Positions 1 to 10,087 of a stretch of DNA of 64,000 nucleotides are shown here, one piece after another. The position numbers were made by a program, and so were the translations under genes. The DNA lies in assembly GCF_001311175.1 (NCBI RefSeq), contig NZ_BBAI01000004.1, positions 1 through 64,000 on the forward strand. The letters run 5' to 3'. The notes under the pieces were generated by a model, which saw only the letters and a program-made list of their open reading frames with translations, searched no databases and had not been told where the DNA came from. Position 1 is the first letter of the stretch, and each line of letters starts with the position of its first letter. The DNA is from Lacticaseibacillus pantheris DSM 15945 = JCM 12539 = NBRC 106106 (lineage in GTDB: Bacteria; Bacillota; Bacilli; Lactobacillales; Lactobacillaceae).

Positions 1-241
1 TGCGGAGACGACTGGACCCGGAACGGTGACCGCTGTTAGGGGCTTGCCGCCGTAAGAGCGTAGCGATGTACGGCGCGACGAACTTAGAGACTGGCTGCCC
101 GCACTTGGCAGGCAGGCTCTAAGTCGCACCGGAAACCGCGGTTTTTGCGGTTGGAGGTTTCGCCCTAGCAGCGGCCACCGTGGAGCGGTCCACCAGGTCG
201 CAGTAAACCGCAGCACCCGCACCGGCCAGAACCGTCACCGA
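1..241 (+). repeat. Structured intergenic element, copy 1
   Basis: GC-rich copy of the multi-stem family found between many genes here. Helices seen: P1 GGTGACCGCT (25-34) with AGCGGCCACC (170-179, one mismatch); P2 CGCCGTA (48-54) with TACGGCG (69-75); P3 CTTAGAG (83-89) with CTCTAAG (117-123); P4 AACCGC (134-139) with GCGGTT (147-152). Joining segments GCGACGAA, CCGGAAA and TTTCGCCCTAG are shared with other copies. The 5' boundary may lie outside the window. Confidence 0.75.
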
Positions 242-271
242 ACCACCCAATCACCAAACCTACACTAAAGC

Positions 272-280
272 TGGTAGAAT
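272..280 (+). promoter_or_regulatory. Extended -10 of gntK
   Basis: TGG followed by TAGAAT, about 30 bases before the start codon. No good -35 is seen. The same TGGTAGAAT string precedes coaA. Confidence 0.4.
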
Positions 281-310
281 AGCGGTATACATAACTTGGG
301 GGTAACGAGG

Positions 311-1851
311 ATGACGCAATACATAATTGGCGTGGATATCGGCACGACCAGTACCAAGGTGATTCTGTACGACGAAGCAGGCGCCCAGCTTGCTCGCGCC
401 AACAACGGCTATGAGCTGTACCAGGACAGCACCGGCATGGCGGAGGAAGATCCCGACACGATTTATCAAGCGGTGATTCACGGGCTGGCCACGGTGATGC
501 AAAGTGGCGGGGTGCCTGCTACCGACATTGCGGGTCTCGCTTTTTCCGCCGCCATGCACAGCATGATGCTGGTTGACGGCGACATGGCGCCATTGACCCG
601 CCTGATGACGTGGGCCGACACGCGGGCCCGCGATGCTTACGATGTAATTTGTGATGCCTTCGATCAGGACAACCTTTTCGATCACGTCCCAATACCAGCG
701 CACCCCATGACACCTTTGGCTAAACTCATCTGGTTGCGTGAACAGAATTCCGCTCTGCTCAGCCAGACACGGTACGTTTTGGGTATCAAGGAGTACGTGC
801 TCCACCGTATGACCGGCGAGCTCGTTGAGGATTATTCCGTGGCGAGTGCCACCGGATTGATGGATGTGCAAACCATGCAGTGGTACGACGGCGCCCTCAA
901 ACTCACAGGTATCCGTCAGGAACAACTGCCGACTTTGGTAGATACGAATTACCAAATTCATGGGCTTCGTCATGCTGTAGCGGAGGCGACCGGCCTGGAC
1001 GTTGCCACCACGGTGGTGGTTGGCGCCAGCGACGGTGCCTTAAGCAATTTGGGCTTAGGCGCGACGCAGCCGGGTGACGTGGCGGTCAACGTGGGGACGT
1101 CAGGTGCCGCCCGGGTCATTGTTGACCACGTTGTAACGGATCCCCATCACGCTTTGTTCACGTACTACGTGGCGCCGCATCAATGGTTGGTTGGCGGGGC
1201 GCTGAGTAACGGTGGCAACGTGTTGCGGTGGGCGCAGACGGCTTTGTTCCCGCACCTGCCAGACGCAGCCAGGCAGGTGGGTACGACCAGTGAGGCCACG
1301 CTCATGCACGCGGTGGCGGAATTGCCGGCGGGTGCGGATGGCGTCCTGTGCGTACCGTACTTCAACGGTTCCCGCGCGCCGTTGTGGGATCCCGATTCGC
1401 GGGCGTCATTCTACGGACTGAGCGCGCAGCACACCCGGCCGCACATGGCCCGCGCGGCGCTGGAGGGTGTGGCGTATGGGCTCAAAGTTGTGTTGGATGA
1501 CCTAGAGGACTTAACTGGGCGCGCGGTAACCATCCGCGTGGGCGGAGGGTTGGCGCAAAGTGATGTATGGCGCACGATGTTGGCGGGTGTGCTGAACCAA
1601 GCGGTGATGGTGCCCGACAGCGTGGATAGTTCGGCTCTCGCGCTGCCATTATGGGACTACGCAGCCTGGGCATTGACGCGGCCGCGATGGAGCAGACGGC
1701 GCAGTCTGCGGGCAAAGTTGTGGAGCCGGATGAGGCCGATGCGGCGGCGTACGCGACTTTGTACGGTATCTGGAGTGAAATCATCTACAACAATGATGAA
1801 GTGGATGACCAGCTGGCAGCGTTTCAGGCCGGACGGAAGTGGGAGATTTAG
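311..1851 (+). CDS. gntK: Gluconate kinase, FGGY family (one frame break)
   Basis: ATP-dependent sugar kinase that would phosphorylate gluconate to 6-phosphogluconate for the pentose phosphate route. The N-terminal FGGY ATPase motif DIGTTSTK lies at residues 9-16, an MAEEDP segment typical of GntK follows near residue 44, and the second-domain phosphate loops VNVGTSGAAR and RVGGGLAQSDVWR are present. The ATG at 311 is chosen because GGGGG lies 8 bases upstream; an earlier in-frame codon adds five residues without a ribosome site. The frame breaks near 1640, where CTCGGCGCTG would be expected and CTCGCGCTG is present. Restoring one G gives 513 aa, normal for the family, ending at 1851. No gluconate permease or gnd is adjacent. 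Substrate is inferred from family resemblance only. Confidence 0.85.
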
Positions 1852-1998
1852 TGCGAGAGCGAGTGTCTCATCAATTGCTTGCTATCTGCGAAGCCTCTGG
1901 TGGTAGTCTGATCACTGAATGCGTGACTGTACTTTACGGGTACCACGAATTCCCAACGTTTGTGTTTGTCCAAATTCAGCTGGGTGCCACGAACTGAC

Positions 1999-2376
1999 GG
2001 GTGCCGGTAAAGTGGTGGTGGAGTGTGTCCGGAAACATGGTTGATACTGTAGCCTGAGGCCGCGTCGGTTGGTTGGTGAGTTGGAGGCGTGTGGGTCGGA
2101 GTGGTAACCACTGCCGGGGTGCAACGTTCTTATGGCTTTAGCCATTAGAACGCGACGAATTCTGAGACTGACCGGTGGTTTTTCGGGCAGGCTCAGAATC
2201 GCGGCGGAAACTCGCCCGCACTTGGCGAGTTGTAGCTTCGCCCTAGCAGTGGATTACCGCGGAGCGCCCACGAAAGCCGTAACTCACCAACCCGACCTAC
2301 GCTGCCGGTTACCACCAGCCTAGCAATCTACGGAGTGGTTCACAAAGCCGCAACTCCACCACCACTTTGCCAGCAC
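1999..2376 (+). repeat. Structured intergenic element, copy 2, with terminal inverted repeats
   Basis: The ends are a 23-bp inverted repeat with two mismatches: left GGTGCCGGTAAAGTGGTGG and onward, right ending CACTTTGCCAGCAC. The core helices are P1 GGTAACCACT (2103-2112) with AGTGGATTACC (2248-2258, one bulge), P2 CGTTCT (2125) with AGAACG (2147), P3 ATTCTGAG (2159) with CTCAGAAT (2192), and P4 AACTCGCC (2209) with GGCGAGTT (2224). The helices differ from copy 1 by paired changes. Confidence 0.8.
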
Positions 2377-2389
2377 AGCACTCACTATA

Positions 2390-2429
2390 CAAAAAAAACG
2401 TCCTGCAACCATCTGGCTGCAGGACGTTT
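2390..2429 (-). terminator. Rho-independent terminator of the fru operon
   Basis: Perfect stem AACGTCCTGCA / TGCAGGACGTT with a run of eight T on the minus strand, seven bases after the fruA stop codon. Confidence 0.9.
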
Positions 2430-2436
2430 CATTTAC

Positions 2437-4372
2437 CTAAGCATTTTCTTTGGCAACGGGACGCCAGATACCCAGGATCAACCCGGCGACGACGGCACCG
2501 ACAATCAGCGATACCAGGAACCCGACTTTCTGGTTCGTCAGGGCCAGGGCAACGATCCCACCGTGAGGGGCCGGCACGTTCACCCGGAACAGCTGGGTCA
2601 GGGCACCGGCAATTGCGGAACCGATGACGGAGCTACCAATGATGTGCACGGGGTCAGTGGCAGCAAACGGAATGGCGCCTTCAGTGATGAAGGTTAGACC
2701 CAAAGCGTAGTTGGAGATACCAGACTGACGTTCCTGTTCGGTGAACTTCTTCGGGAAGAACGTGGATGCTAGGGCGATAGCCAGTGGTGGAATCATCCCA
2801 CCAACCATGACGGCGGCCATCCAGCGACCATCAGTGTAGTTGGATGCGGAGTAAATCCCGATGGCAAAAGTGTAAGCGGCTTTGTTGAAGGGGCCACCCA
2901 TATCGATACTCATCATCGCGGCGAGGATTGTACCCACCAGGATGGCGTTACCAGTGCCCATGGATTCCAGGGCGCCAATCAAAGCACCGTTGATGGCAGC
3001 AAAGATTGGGTTCACGATGAAGAACATGACCAGACCAATTAACGCGAGGCCAATTACCGGATAGATCAGGATGGTTTTCATCCCGTCCAGACTGTGCGGC
3101 ATGTTGGCGAACAACTTCTTCAGGCCAACAACCATCCAGCCGGCAACGAACCCGGCAACCAGGCCACCCAAGAATCCGGCTGGGTTCTGGGCTTTAACGA
3201 AGGATGCGGCGGTCAATGTCGCCATCCACCCACCAACGAACCCGGGCATGAGGGCCGGCCGGTCACCGATAGAGACGGCAATGTAGGCGGCTAGAACGGG
3301 AACCAAGAAACTGAAGGCGTAGTTACCCAGGTTGTTGGTGAACGTGAACAGTCCGGAGTGGGCACCCGCGTACCGTTCAAAGATGAAGGAGATGGCCATG
3401 ATGATACCACCACCAACCACGAACGCAGCATGTTCGATACACCGTTCATCAGGTCCTTGTAGATGCGGTTCCACAAGCTGCCGGATTCTTCCTCTTCGTC
3501 ATCCCCGCCGCACCGTTGCCGTGGAAGATGGCACCCTCGTCGTTCAAAGTGGTGTTAATCAACTCTTCTGGCTTCTTAATCCCGTCAATTACGGGGTGGT
3601 TGATCAGGTGCTTGCCGTCAAAGCGGTCCATATCGACCTTCTTGTCGGCTGCGATGATGACACCTTGGGCGCGCGCAATGTCGTTGGCGGTCAGCTTGTG
3701 CTTAACCCCTTCAGAGCCGTTGGTTTCGACCTTGATGTCGACGCCCATCTTTTCGGCTTGTTCCTTGAGCGCGGCTTCAGCCATGTACGTGTGTGCAATC
3801 CCGGTAGGACAGGCCGTTACGGCCACGATAAACGGCTTTGCGCCGGTCTGGATGGTCGCCGTTTGTGGGGCAGGGGCCGCTTCCTTAGCGTCGTCCGCCG
3901 CGTCTTTGGCTTCCTTAGCTGCCTGAGCGGCACTGAACAGGCTGACCACGTCGTCAGGTGTCTGGGCCTGCTTCAACTGGGCGACTAGGTCCGGGTTGAT
4001 GAGCAGGGAGGATAATGCGGCGAGGGCCGCCAAGTGGGTGTTGTCGGCACCTTCAGGGGCGGCAATCATAAAGAACAGGTGGACCGGCTGGCCGTCCAGC
4101 GCGTTGAAGTCAATCCCGGCGTCGCTCTTGGCGAAGAGTACGGTCGCACGGCTTACGGCTTTGTCCTTAGCGTGCGGCATGGCGATGCCGTCACCGATAC
4201 CGGTGGTGGATTCACCCTCACGCTTGCGGATGTCATCACCGTAAAGTTTGGCGTCAGTAATAATGCCTTGTTCGGCGTACTTGGCAACCATCTCATCGAT
4301 GGCTTCCTCCTTGGTCGTGGCCTTGAGGTTCATAATCATGACGTCTTTAAGTAGTAGTTCGCGAATGTCCAT
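2437..4372 (-). CDS. fruA: Fructose PTS enzyme IIABC (two frame breaks)
   Basis: Membrane permease that takes up fructose and phosphorylates it to fructose-1-phosphate. Order is EIIA (residues about 1-150, phospho-His in IAMPHAKD), EIIB (about 170-270, phospho-Cys in TACPTGIAHTYMAEA), then EIIC (about 300-645) with hydrophobic segments. The start at 4372 has GGAG 8 bases upstream. Two breaks lie between IIB and IIC: near 3500 a G run before GATGACGAA is one base short, and near 3430 CTGCCGTTC appears as CTGCGTTC. With both restored the protein is 645 aa, the usual fused IIABC size. It is last in the fruR-fruK-fruA operon, 24 bases after fruK, and is followed by a strong terminator. Confidence 0.92.
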
Positions 4373-4396
4373 GATAGTTGCTCCAATCCGTTTGGT

Positions 4397-5311
4397 TTAT
4401 AGTTCTTCGATGCTGACGGTGGCCAGCACAGCGTCAATCTTTTCCTTATCGGCCAGGTCGGTTGAGAACGCGGTGGCGCTCCCGCAGGCGATGGCCGTTT
4501 TAAAACTCGTGAGTGCTTCGTGCGTCTGGGCAAAGGTGCCAGTGAAACCGGCCAACATGCTGTCGCCAGCCCCAACCCAGTTCTTAACGTCGCCCTTAGG
4601 TACGGTGCCGTGCCAGGCGTGGTCCTTAGTAATCATCAGTGCACCCGCACCAGCCATCGAGACGAGGACGTGTTGCGCGCCCATTTCGAGTAAGCGGCGA
4701 CCACGTTCCACCACCTGCTGGAGGTCGGTGTACTCGTTGTCGGAGAAGAGTGCGGCCAGCTCGTGGTGGTTCGGTTTGACTACGAGCGGGTGCTCTGGCA
4801 ACGTGTCTAGCAGCGCCTGACCGGTGGTGTCGATGACGAAGTCGGCCCCGTGTTGGTGAATCAGCGGAATCAGGTCGCGGTAGAACGAGTCGCCCAGGCC
4901 TTGCGGGATGCTACCAGCCATCACGACGACGTCTCCAGGCTGGAGGGCATCGAACTTAGCTTTGAACGCCGCAACGTTGTCCTCCGTAATGGTGGGGCCA
5001 GCGCCGTTCAGCTCGGTCTCGCTATCGGCTTTGAGCTTGACGTTAATCCGCGTGTCGCCGGCTGCTGGTGCAAAGTCGGTGTGTAGGCCCAGCGCGTGCA
5101 GGCTATCAGTGATGAATTCGCCGGTAAAGCCGCCGTTGAACCCCCAGGCTGTCGTGGGAATGTCGAGGGCCTGCAGAATCCGGGAGACGTTGATGCCTTT
5201 GCCCCCGGGCAGCTTGACGGCACTGGTGAGGCGGTTGACCGCCCCTAACTCCAGGTGGGGCAGGCCGATAACATAATCAATGGCGGGGTTCAGTGTGACT
5301 GAGTAAATCAA
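4397..5311 (-). CDS. fruK: 1-phosphofructokinase
   Basis: PfkB-family kinase converting fructose-1-phosphate to fructose-1,6-bisphosphate with ATP, the next step after FruA. Intact, 304 aa. Visible signatures are the N-terminal TLNPAIDYV, the glycine motif PGGKGINVSRIL (about residues 34-45), and the C-terminal PfkB signature with anion hole and catalytic Asp, VGAGDSMLAGF (about 247-257). The start is TTG at 5311, with AGAGG 8 bases upstream. It sits 15 bases after fruR and 24 before fruA, so the three genes are almost certainly one transcript. Confidence 0.93.
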   Translation of the reverse strand: MIYSVTLNPAIDYVIGLPHLELGAVNRLTSAVKLPGGKGINVSRILQALDIPTTAWGFNGGFTGEFITDSLHALGLHTDFAPAAGDTRINVKLKADSETELNGAGPTITEDNVAAFKAKFDALQPGDVVVMAGSIPQGLGDSFYRDLIPLIHQHGADFVIDTTGQALLDTLPEHPLVVKPNHHELAALFSDNEYTDLQQVVERGRRLLEMGAQHVLVSMAGAGALMITKDHAWHGTVPKGDVKNWVGAGDSMLAGFTGTFAQTHEALTSFKTAIACGSATAFSTDLADKEKIDAVLATVSIEEL

Positions 5312-5326
5312 GTGCAGTACCTCTTT

Positions 5327-6100
5327 CTATTGCTGACGGACAGTCGGTGAATGTAGTGAATCAACGATGTTGCGACATTCATTGTACGGACTGCCCAGCG
5401 TCTCGATATCAGTGGTGATGATGGTGTGGGCCCGTAGCCCTACAATCTGGCTAAAGCTGGCCTGGTCGAACTTACTGTGGTCGGCCAGGATGAAGGTATC
5501 CACGGAGTGATCAATTGCCAGCCGCTTAATGGCGGCTTCCTCCGGGTCGGGGGTGGTGACCCCGTAGTCCGGGTGGATGCCGTTGGTACCAATAAAGGCG
5601 ATGTTGAAGCGGAAGCGTTGCAGTTGCTGCGCTGCTTCGGCACCAATGACCGCTTTGGTGGTGGGCTTTAGTTGCCCCCCCAGCATGATGCTACGGATAT
5701 TGTGGTCGGCCAGCAGTGATGCGTTATCAACCCCCGGGGTCACGACCGTGATGTCCGGAACGTCGTGCAGTAACGGCACCAGGTGCGCGGTCGTCGTGCC
5801 GGCGTCCAGGAAGATCAGGTCCCCGGCGCTGACGGCGGCCACCGCGGCTTGGGCAATCGCTGACTTAGCGTTAGTGTTCTGGTTGGCCTTCACCCGGACG
5901 GTCGGCTCGTCGCGCAGTCCGCCGCGGCGTTTGGCACCACCGTGGATCCGCTCGAGTAGACCTTCGTCCTCGAGGTCCGCCAAGTCGCGGCGGACGGTGG
6001 ACGACGAGGTGGCCATGTCCGAGCAGAGGCTCTGGACGCTGACCATGCCGTCGCGGTCGAGCACGTGGAGAATATGGCGTTTGCGTTCGTCTGTAAGCAC
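5327..6100 (-). CDS. fruR: DeoR-family repressor of the fructose operon
   Basis: Transcription factor with an N-terminal DeoR winged helix (about residues 1-58, including VSVQSLCSDMATSSSTVRRD) and a C-terminal sugar-phosphate sensing domain with the IFLDAGTTT motif. It probably senses fructose-1-phosphate and represses its own operon. I chose GTG at 6100 because AGGAAGG lies 8 bases upstream and the product then begins MLTDERKRH, the usual family start. An ATG at 6106 sits too close to that ribosome site. It is first gene of the fruRKA operon, directly behind a strong promoter. Confidence 0.88.
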   Translation of the reverse strand: MLTDERKRHILHVLDRDGMVSVQSLCSDMATSSSTVRRDLADLEDEGLLERIHGGAKRRGGLRDEPTVRVKANQNTNAKSAIAQAAVAAVSAGDLIFLDAGTTTAHLVPLLHDVPDITVVTPGVDNASLLADHNIRSIMLGGQLKPTTKAVIGAEAAQQLQRFRFNIAFIGTNGIHPDYGVTTPDPEEAAIKRLAIDHSVDTFILADHSKFDQASFSQIVGLRAHTIITTDIETLGSPYNECRNIVDSLHSPTVRQQ

Positions 6101-6121
6101 TTTCATCACCTTCCTGAACTT

Positions 6122-6149
6122 ATTATACACGGAAAGTAACCATTGGCAA
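6122..6149 (-). promoter_or_regulatory. Promoter of fruRKA
   Basis: On the minus strand TTGCCA, 16 bases, TATAAT, placing transcription start about 15 bases before the fruR GTG. FruR would be expected to bind here, but I do not see a clear operator dyad. Confidence 0.7.
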
Positions 6150-6386
6150 CCATAAATGCGCAAAAAGCGTCAAAAAAAATGTCCAGGTGACCGCACAAAC
6201 ATTGCCGTTACAGCATTCGCCTATCGATGTAGTTTGCGAATTGGGTGCTGATTAACCGGTAAATACGACTTATTTACGTACATTAGGACATTAAAAGGCG
6301 ACACCGTGCACACTTTTGGTGACTTTGTTTGGCAACCTATATCGAAAGAATTCAAAATAGTTGTAGCAAAGCGGCTATGGCGGGTG

Positions 6387-6416
6387 TACAATCTATTTAG
6401 AAAGATATCTAAATAG
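6387..6416 (+). promoter_or_regulatory. -10 box and operator of the sdpR-sdpI pair
   Basis: TACAAT at 6387-6392 is followed at once by the dyad CTATTTAGA (6393-6401) / TCTAAATAG (6408-6416). A repressor bound here would cover the start site. This fits autoregulation by the downstream ArsR-type protein. Confidence 0.6.
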
Positions 6417-6429
6417 GGGGGCGAGCCAA

Positions 6430-6703
6430 ATGGCAATGACCGAAACGTTAAAGGCGATTGCGGACCCGGTGCGGCGTGAGATTTTGGAGTTATTAAAGCA
6501 GCACTCATATTCTGCCGGCGAGATTGTCGACCACTTTGAACTGAGTCAAGCAACCGTGTCCTACCATTTAAAACTGTTGAAGCAAGCGGAATTAATTTCG
6601 GAGCGGCGTGAAAAAAAACTTTATCTACTATGACATTAATGCCAGCGTGTTCGAGGACGTGCTGACGTGGATTTACTCGATTGGAGGCTCACATCATGAA
6701 TAA
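6430..6703 (+). CDS. SdpR-like ArsR-family autorepressor (one frame break)
   Basis: Small winged-helix DNA-binding protein of the SdpR type. The N-terminus reads ALIADPVRREILELL-like (seen: KAIADPVRREILELLKQH), and the recognition helix region is ELSQATVSYHLKLLKQAEL, about residues 38-56. An eight-A run near 6611 breaks the frame. With seven A the protein continues NFIYYDINASVFEDVLTWIYS, the typical SdpR C-terminus, to a stop at 6703 (90 aa). The corrected end overlaps the sdpI start by 8 bases, so the two are translationally coupled. In Bacillus, SdpR represses the sdpRI operon and SdpI captures it at the membrane; a similar circuit is inferred here. Confidence 0.8.
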
Positions 6704-7331
6704 AACTAACCGTGTTCTGGCTTTTACGATTGCCGTTATCTGGCGCGTACTGTACGGGTGGGCCCATTATCCGGAATTACCAGCGCGCATGGCCACCCAC
6801 TGGGGATTTAACAACCAGGTTAACGGGTGGATGCCTAAGGCGATGGCTGTTTACGGCATACCCGTGTTGATGACGTTGCTACAACTACTATTGGTCGGTA
6901 TCACGCGGTTGAATGCTAACCATAAGGGCGAGGCGGTGCGCTTTGAACGGTTGCTGTACGCCATTATGCCGACGATTACAGTTATCCTGTACTTCACGAC
7001 GATTCAGGCCAATCTGGGTAGTGATATCGACATTCGGCGGGTGGCAATCATCGTAGTGGCCATGATGTTCATGGGGATGGGTAACTACCTGCCAACAGTG
7101 CCCGCTGGCTATAACCGGACGCTGAATGGTATGCACAAAGCCGCGGCGGACCCTCGTACCTGGCCGCGAGTTGCCCGGGCGATGGGCTACACGATGGTCG
7201 GTGGTAGTTTGTTGATGATTGCCAGTCTGTTTGCACCCCCGATGGTGTCCGTGGCGGCGCTGGCAATCGCGGTGGTTTTGCTGCTGGCCGTGAGCTGGTG
7301 GGGGTACCGACTGTCGGTTCGGCAAGGATAA
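6696..7331 (+). CDS. SdpI-family membrane protein
   Basis: Predicted polytopic membrane protein of the SdpI (DUF1648) family, known for immunity to the SDP toxin and signal transfer to SdpR. The conserved ARMATHWGFNNQVNGWMPK segment (about residues 32-50) is the family's signature for perpendicular helices after the first membrane segment. Several hydrophobic helices follow, and the length is 211 aa. The start at 6696 has GGAGG 9 bases upstream and overlaps sdpR. No SDP-like toxin gene is visible nearby. Confidence 0.82.
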   Translation: MNKTNRVLAFTIAVIWRVLYGWAHYPELPARMATHWGFNNQVNGWMPKAMAVYGIPVLMTLLQLLLVGITRLNANHKGEAVRFERLLYAIMPTITVILYFTTIQANLGSDIDIRRVAIIVVAMMFMGMGNYLPTVPAGYNRTLNGMHKAAADPRTWPRVARAMGYTMVGGSLLMIASLFAPPMVSVAALAIAVVLLLAVSWWGYRLSVRQG

Positions 7332-7363
7332 TTATCGTGATGGCCGTGGAAATGAGGTCGTCC

Positions 7364-7410
7364 ACCAAAAAAGCATCGGCCCACGTTGACGCGGGACGAT
7401 GCTTTTTGGT
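7364..7410. terminator. Bidirectional terminator
   Basis: ACCAAAAAAGCATCG / CGATGCTTTTTGGT, a perfect or near-perfect stem with A/T tracts on both sides, lying between two convergent genes. Confidence 0.85.
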
Positions 7411-7429
7411 GTGGCGGAGCGGTGACCAG

Positions 7430-8232
7430 CTAGTTGTCTTCACCGATGTTGAGAATCTCGGCGAACGTCAGTAGCAGCCACAATTTGGGACTAATGAGTT
7501 TGATTGTATTCGTGGGTGTAAGTCGCGCCAGGATGATCTGCGCGTGGCCCCCTTCAGGAAGGTAGTAGGCTGACACGAATCCAGCGTCACTAGTCGACCA
7601 GAAGTAGGGGATGGCCGTAGTTTGGTTGATAAATTCAAAAATTTCGATGTCGGTCCGGGCGGCAAGAAAGCGGCGAATACCACGTTCGTCAAAGCCGGTG
7701 TACTGGTGGCCCTTGGCGTCGCTTTTGTTGGTGCGGCGCTGTGCCACCAGTCTTTCCAGACAACTTTGTCGGCATCGGAGAGCGCTGCAATCACCTGGGT
7801 GACGGGGCGTGCGTCCTCCGGCTGGCGGTACGTCATCGAGATACGCGCATTGATGTTCAGCGTGTGCGCGATGATGATGGCCTCGGGATGACGCTTAATA
7901 CGAGCGGCGGTGTTGCGGACCCGCCCCACGCGAGCGAGGTAGCGGACCACCTCCAACACGGTGAAGAATATCAGCACGCTCCACGGCCAAAACAGCACGA
8001 TGTTAGCCGACCAGAAACTGGGGGTCGTTAATTGGTACCAGTACAGCGCCCCCAAAGTGGGATCGGATAGGTAGACGAACAGGCTGGTGAGTGCTAGGAG
8101 GATACTGACCGTCCACATGAGGTCGAGGATGGTGGTCCACAACCGGCGCACCCAAACCGTCGACCACACGACGCGGCCGCGGGTGAGTTGCTGCCGCAGT
8201 TGCGCAAGGAGCTCTTCTGATGTTCTGGCCAC
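7430..8232 (-). CDS. Membrane protein of unknown function (one frame break)
   Basis: Not recognised. The start GTG at 8232 is preceded by GGAGG at 8 bases. The N-terminal 35 residues are polar, with SEELLAQLRQQL. Two hydrophobic helices follow (about residues 37-60 and 75-100), then a cytoplasmic-looking C-terminal domain of about 160 residues, including ITVRSYRQPEDAR-type charged stretches (seen: ISMTYRQPEDARP). The frame breaks near 7740, where TGGCTGGCAC is expected and TGGTGGCAC is present. Restoring it gives 267 aa. It is a single gene with its own promoter and a shared terminator. Confidence 0.65.
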
Positions 8233-8276
8233 GGTAATCACCTCCACGACAGCCTTTGATGTGGTGCACTCCTGTT

Positions 8277-8304
8277 ATTATATCAAAGACTGGGCTTGTG
8301 ACCA
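8277..8304 (-). promoter_or_regulatory. Promoter of the membrane protein gene
   Basis: Minus strand: TGGTCA, 16 bases, TATAAT, about 45 bases before the GTG start. Confidence 0.5.
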
Positions 8305-8341
8305 CCGATGGTTACCAGGATTAAACAGTTTTGGGCTCGAA

Positions 8342-9846
8342 TTACGCCGGTTGAAGGGTGATAACTTTGGTTGCTACGGCGTCAATAAAGTGTTGGTCGT
8401 GCTCCGTGAGTAGCATGGTGGGTTGAACGGAATTGATGACGTCGATGAGTTGATCCTGGTTGAATACATCCAGGTAATTCAGCGGTTCGTCCCACACGTA
8501 GAGGCCGGTTGGCGTTGCCAGACTAGCAGCGAGCTCCACCTTTTTTTTGCTGACCGGCGGACATTTGCTCGATGGGCACCGCAAATACGGACCGTTCAAC
8601 GCCTAGCTGCTTGAGGTTCCGAAGCAATTCTTGGTAATCAACGCCCCTTTGTTCGGCAAAGTCGCCGAGGAGACCGCGATTATCGGGAAAAAGCTGGCGG
8701 ACGTGGCTTGCCTGTGCCGACTGCACGACGGTAATTTCGCCGTCAACGTGGCCGGCAAAGTTGCCCTGCAGCGCCTGATGAGTGAGGTCTTGCCCGCACC
8801 GTTCGGCCCCACGACGGCTACCTGTTCGCCGCGCTTCACGGTGAACGAAACCGGCGCGAACAGGGGCTGGTCGCCGTAACTCAGACTGAGGTTGCGGACG
8901 GTAATCAGGACGTCGTGGTGGTCCGGTGTGTACAGCATATGGAGCGGCTCGATGTACTCCACGTTTTGCAGCAGTTTTTCCTTGGCCGCAATTTCATCGT
9001 CCATACGGTGTTCCAGGTGCTTGGCCTTCTTCATGGTGCGCGCCGCCCGTGCGGTGATGAACCCCTTATCGGCGATGGTGCCGTCGCCCTGGGTGCTCCC
9101 CTTCACGTGGCGGTTACCGTGCTTGTCGGCCTCCCGGTTGCCGGACCAGTCCCGCTTGGCCCGCGCGGTGGCCTGCAGTCGCCCGATGTCTTTGCGCAGT
9201 TGGGACTGTTCCGCCTGCTCGCGTTGATCCTGCGCGTCTTTGGTTTGCGTATAGGTGGCAAAGTTGCCCTGCATCAGCGTGATGCCCTGTTTCTCGATGG
9301 CGAGGGTATGATCGGTGACGGCATTAAGAAAGTCGCGGTCGTGGGCGACAACGATGTAGCCCTGGCGCTTACCGTTCAGGTAGGTAGCCACTTGCTCGCG
9401 GCTAGCGTGGTCCAGGTGTTGGTGGGTTCGTCAATAAGCGGGAAGCTGGTGTTGTCGGCAAACAGTACGGCCAGCAGGAGCTTGGTTTGCTCGCCGCCGG
9501 ATAGGCTGTCAAAGGGGCGGTAGAGGGTATCGCTGGGCACGCCCAGGAGCGTTAATTCACGCTCAACCATCCAGGTTTCGCTAGTGGTAATATCGTCGAT
9601 CACCATCCACGCGTCACGGGAGGTGTCACGGACCGGTTGCGGAAAGTAGGTGACGGGTACGGGCACGTTGATGCTGCCGGTGCCGGTTAGTTGCCCACGC
9701 AATAGGTTGAGCAGGGTGGATTTACCGCGCGTTACGGCCGGTTAAACCGAGGTGCCAACTGGTATCGAGGTGATGCTTTGGTCGGTGAAAATATCGTCCT
9801 GGCCGGGATAGGCAAAGGTGAGGTGGTTAATAGTAATGGTGGACAT
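8342..9846 (-). CDS. ABC-F ATPase, likely ribosome protection protein (six frame breaks)
   Basis: Soluble protein with two ABC domains and no membrane part. ABC-F proteins of this class bind the ribosomal E site and can dislodge antibiotics. Corrected, it has Walker A GRNGAGKSTLL (about residue 45), signature LSGGEQTK, Walker B LIDEPTN, a charged linker (about 190-260), a second Walker A GPNGAGKTSLI, signature MSAGQQKK, and WDEPLNYLDVF before EHD, a form I associate with Lsa/Vga-like proteins. Breaks: three between 9735 and 9775, one near 9410 (AACCACCTGG read AACACCTGG), one near 8775 (AGGGCGCTG read AGGCGCTG), and one extra A near 8540. Restored length is 502 aa. The ATG has GGAGG upstream. 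It is preceded by a structured leader with a small ORF. Drug specificity cannot be told. Confidence 0.85.
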
Positions 9847-9872
9847 GATGGACCTCCTTGGGGATACGCAAA

Positions 9873-9909
9873 CGCCGCCAGTCCGGGTGGTGTAACCAGA
9901 CTGGCGGCG
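9873..9909 (-). promoter_or_regulatory. Leader hairpin just before the ABC-F gene
   Basis: Perfect 11-bp stem CGCCGCCAGTC (9873-9883) / GACTGGCGGCG (9899-9909), 27 bases from the start codon. GACTGGCGGCG occurs again at 10008-10018 inside the leader ORF, so 9873-9883 can pair with either copy. This gives two exclusive folds, as expected of an attenuator. Confidence 0.6.
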
Positions 9910-9976
9910 CGTTTATACAAAGCGGGCATGGTGCCCCGACTTTGCGGACCGGACCTTGAAGCGTTGTTCTAACCAA

Positions 9977-10027
9977 TCATGGCGACACCAAACGGAACCA
10001 GTACGTTGACTGGCGGCGTGGTGACAT
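9977..10027 (-). CDS. Putative leader peptide of the ABC-F gene (16 aa)
   Basis: ORF encoding MSPRRQSTYWFRLVSP, 130 bases upstream of the ABC-F start. It overlaps the sequence that can pair with the hairpin before the gene, and an 11-bp stem CTAACCAATCA (9969-9979) / TGATTGGTTAG (10035-10045) brackets it. Antibiotic-inducible ABC-F genes often carry such peptides, where ribosome stalling alters the downstream fold. The ribosome site is not ideal: GAGGAGG lies over 20 bases upstream. Role inferred. Confidence 0.45.
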   Translation of the reverse strand: MSPRRQSTYWFRLVSP

Positions 10028-10087
10028 GCAACTGTGATTGGTTAGTTCTTCAATGGCCGCGGCCTCCTCTCGATTTCTACTGCCAAT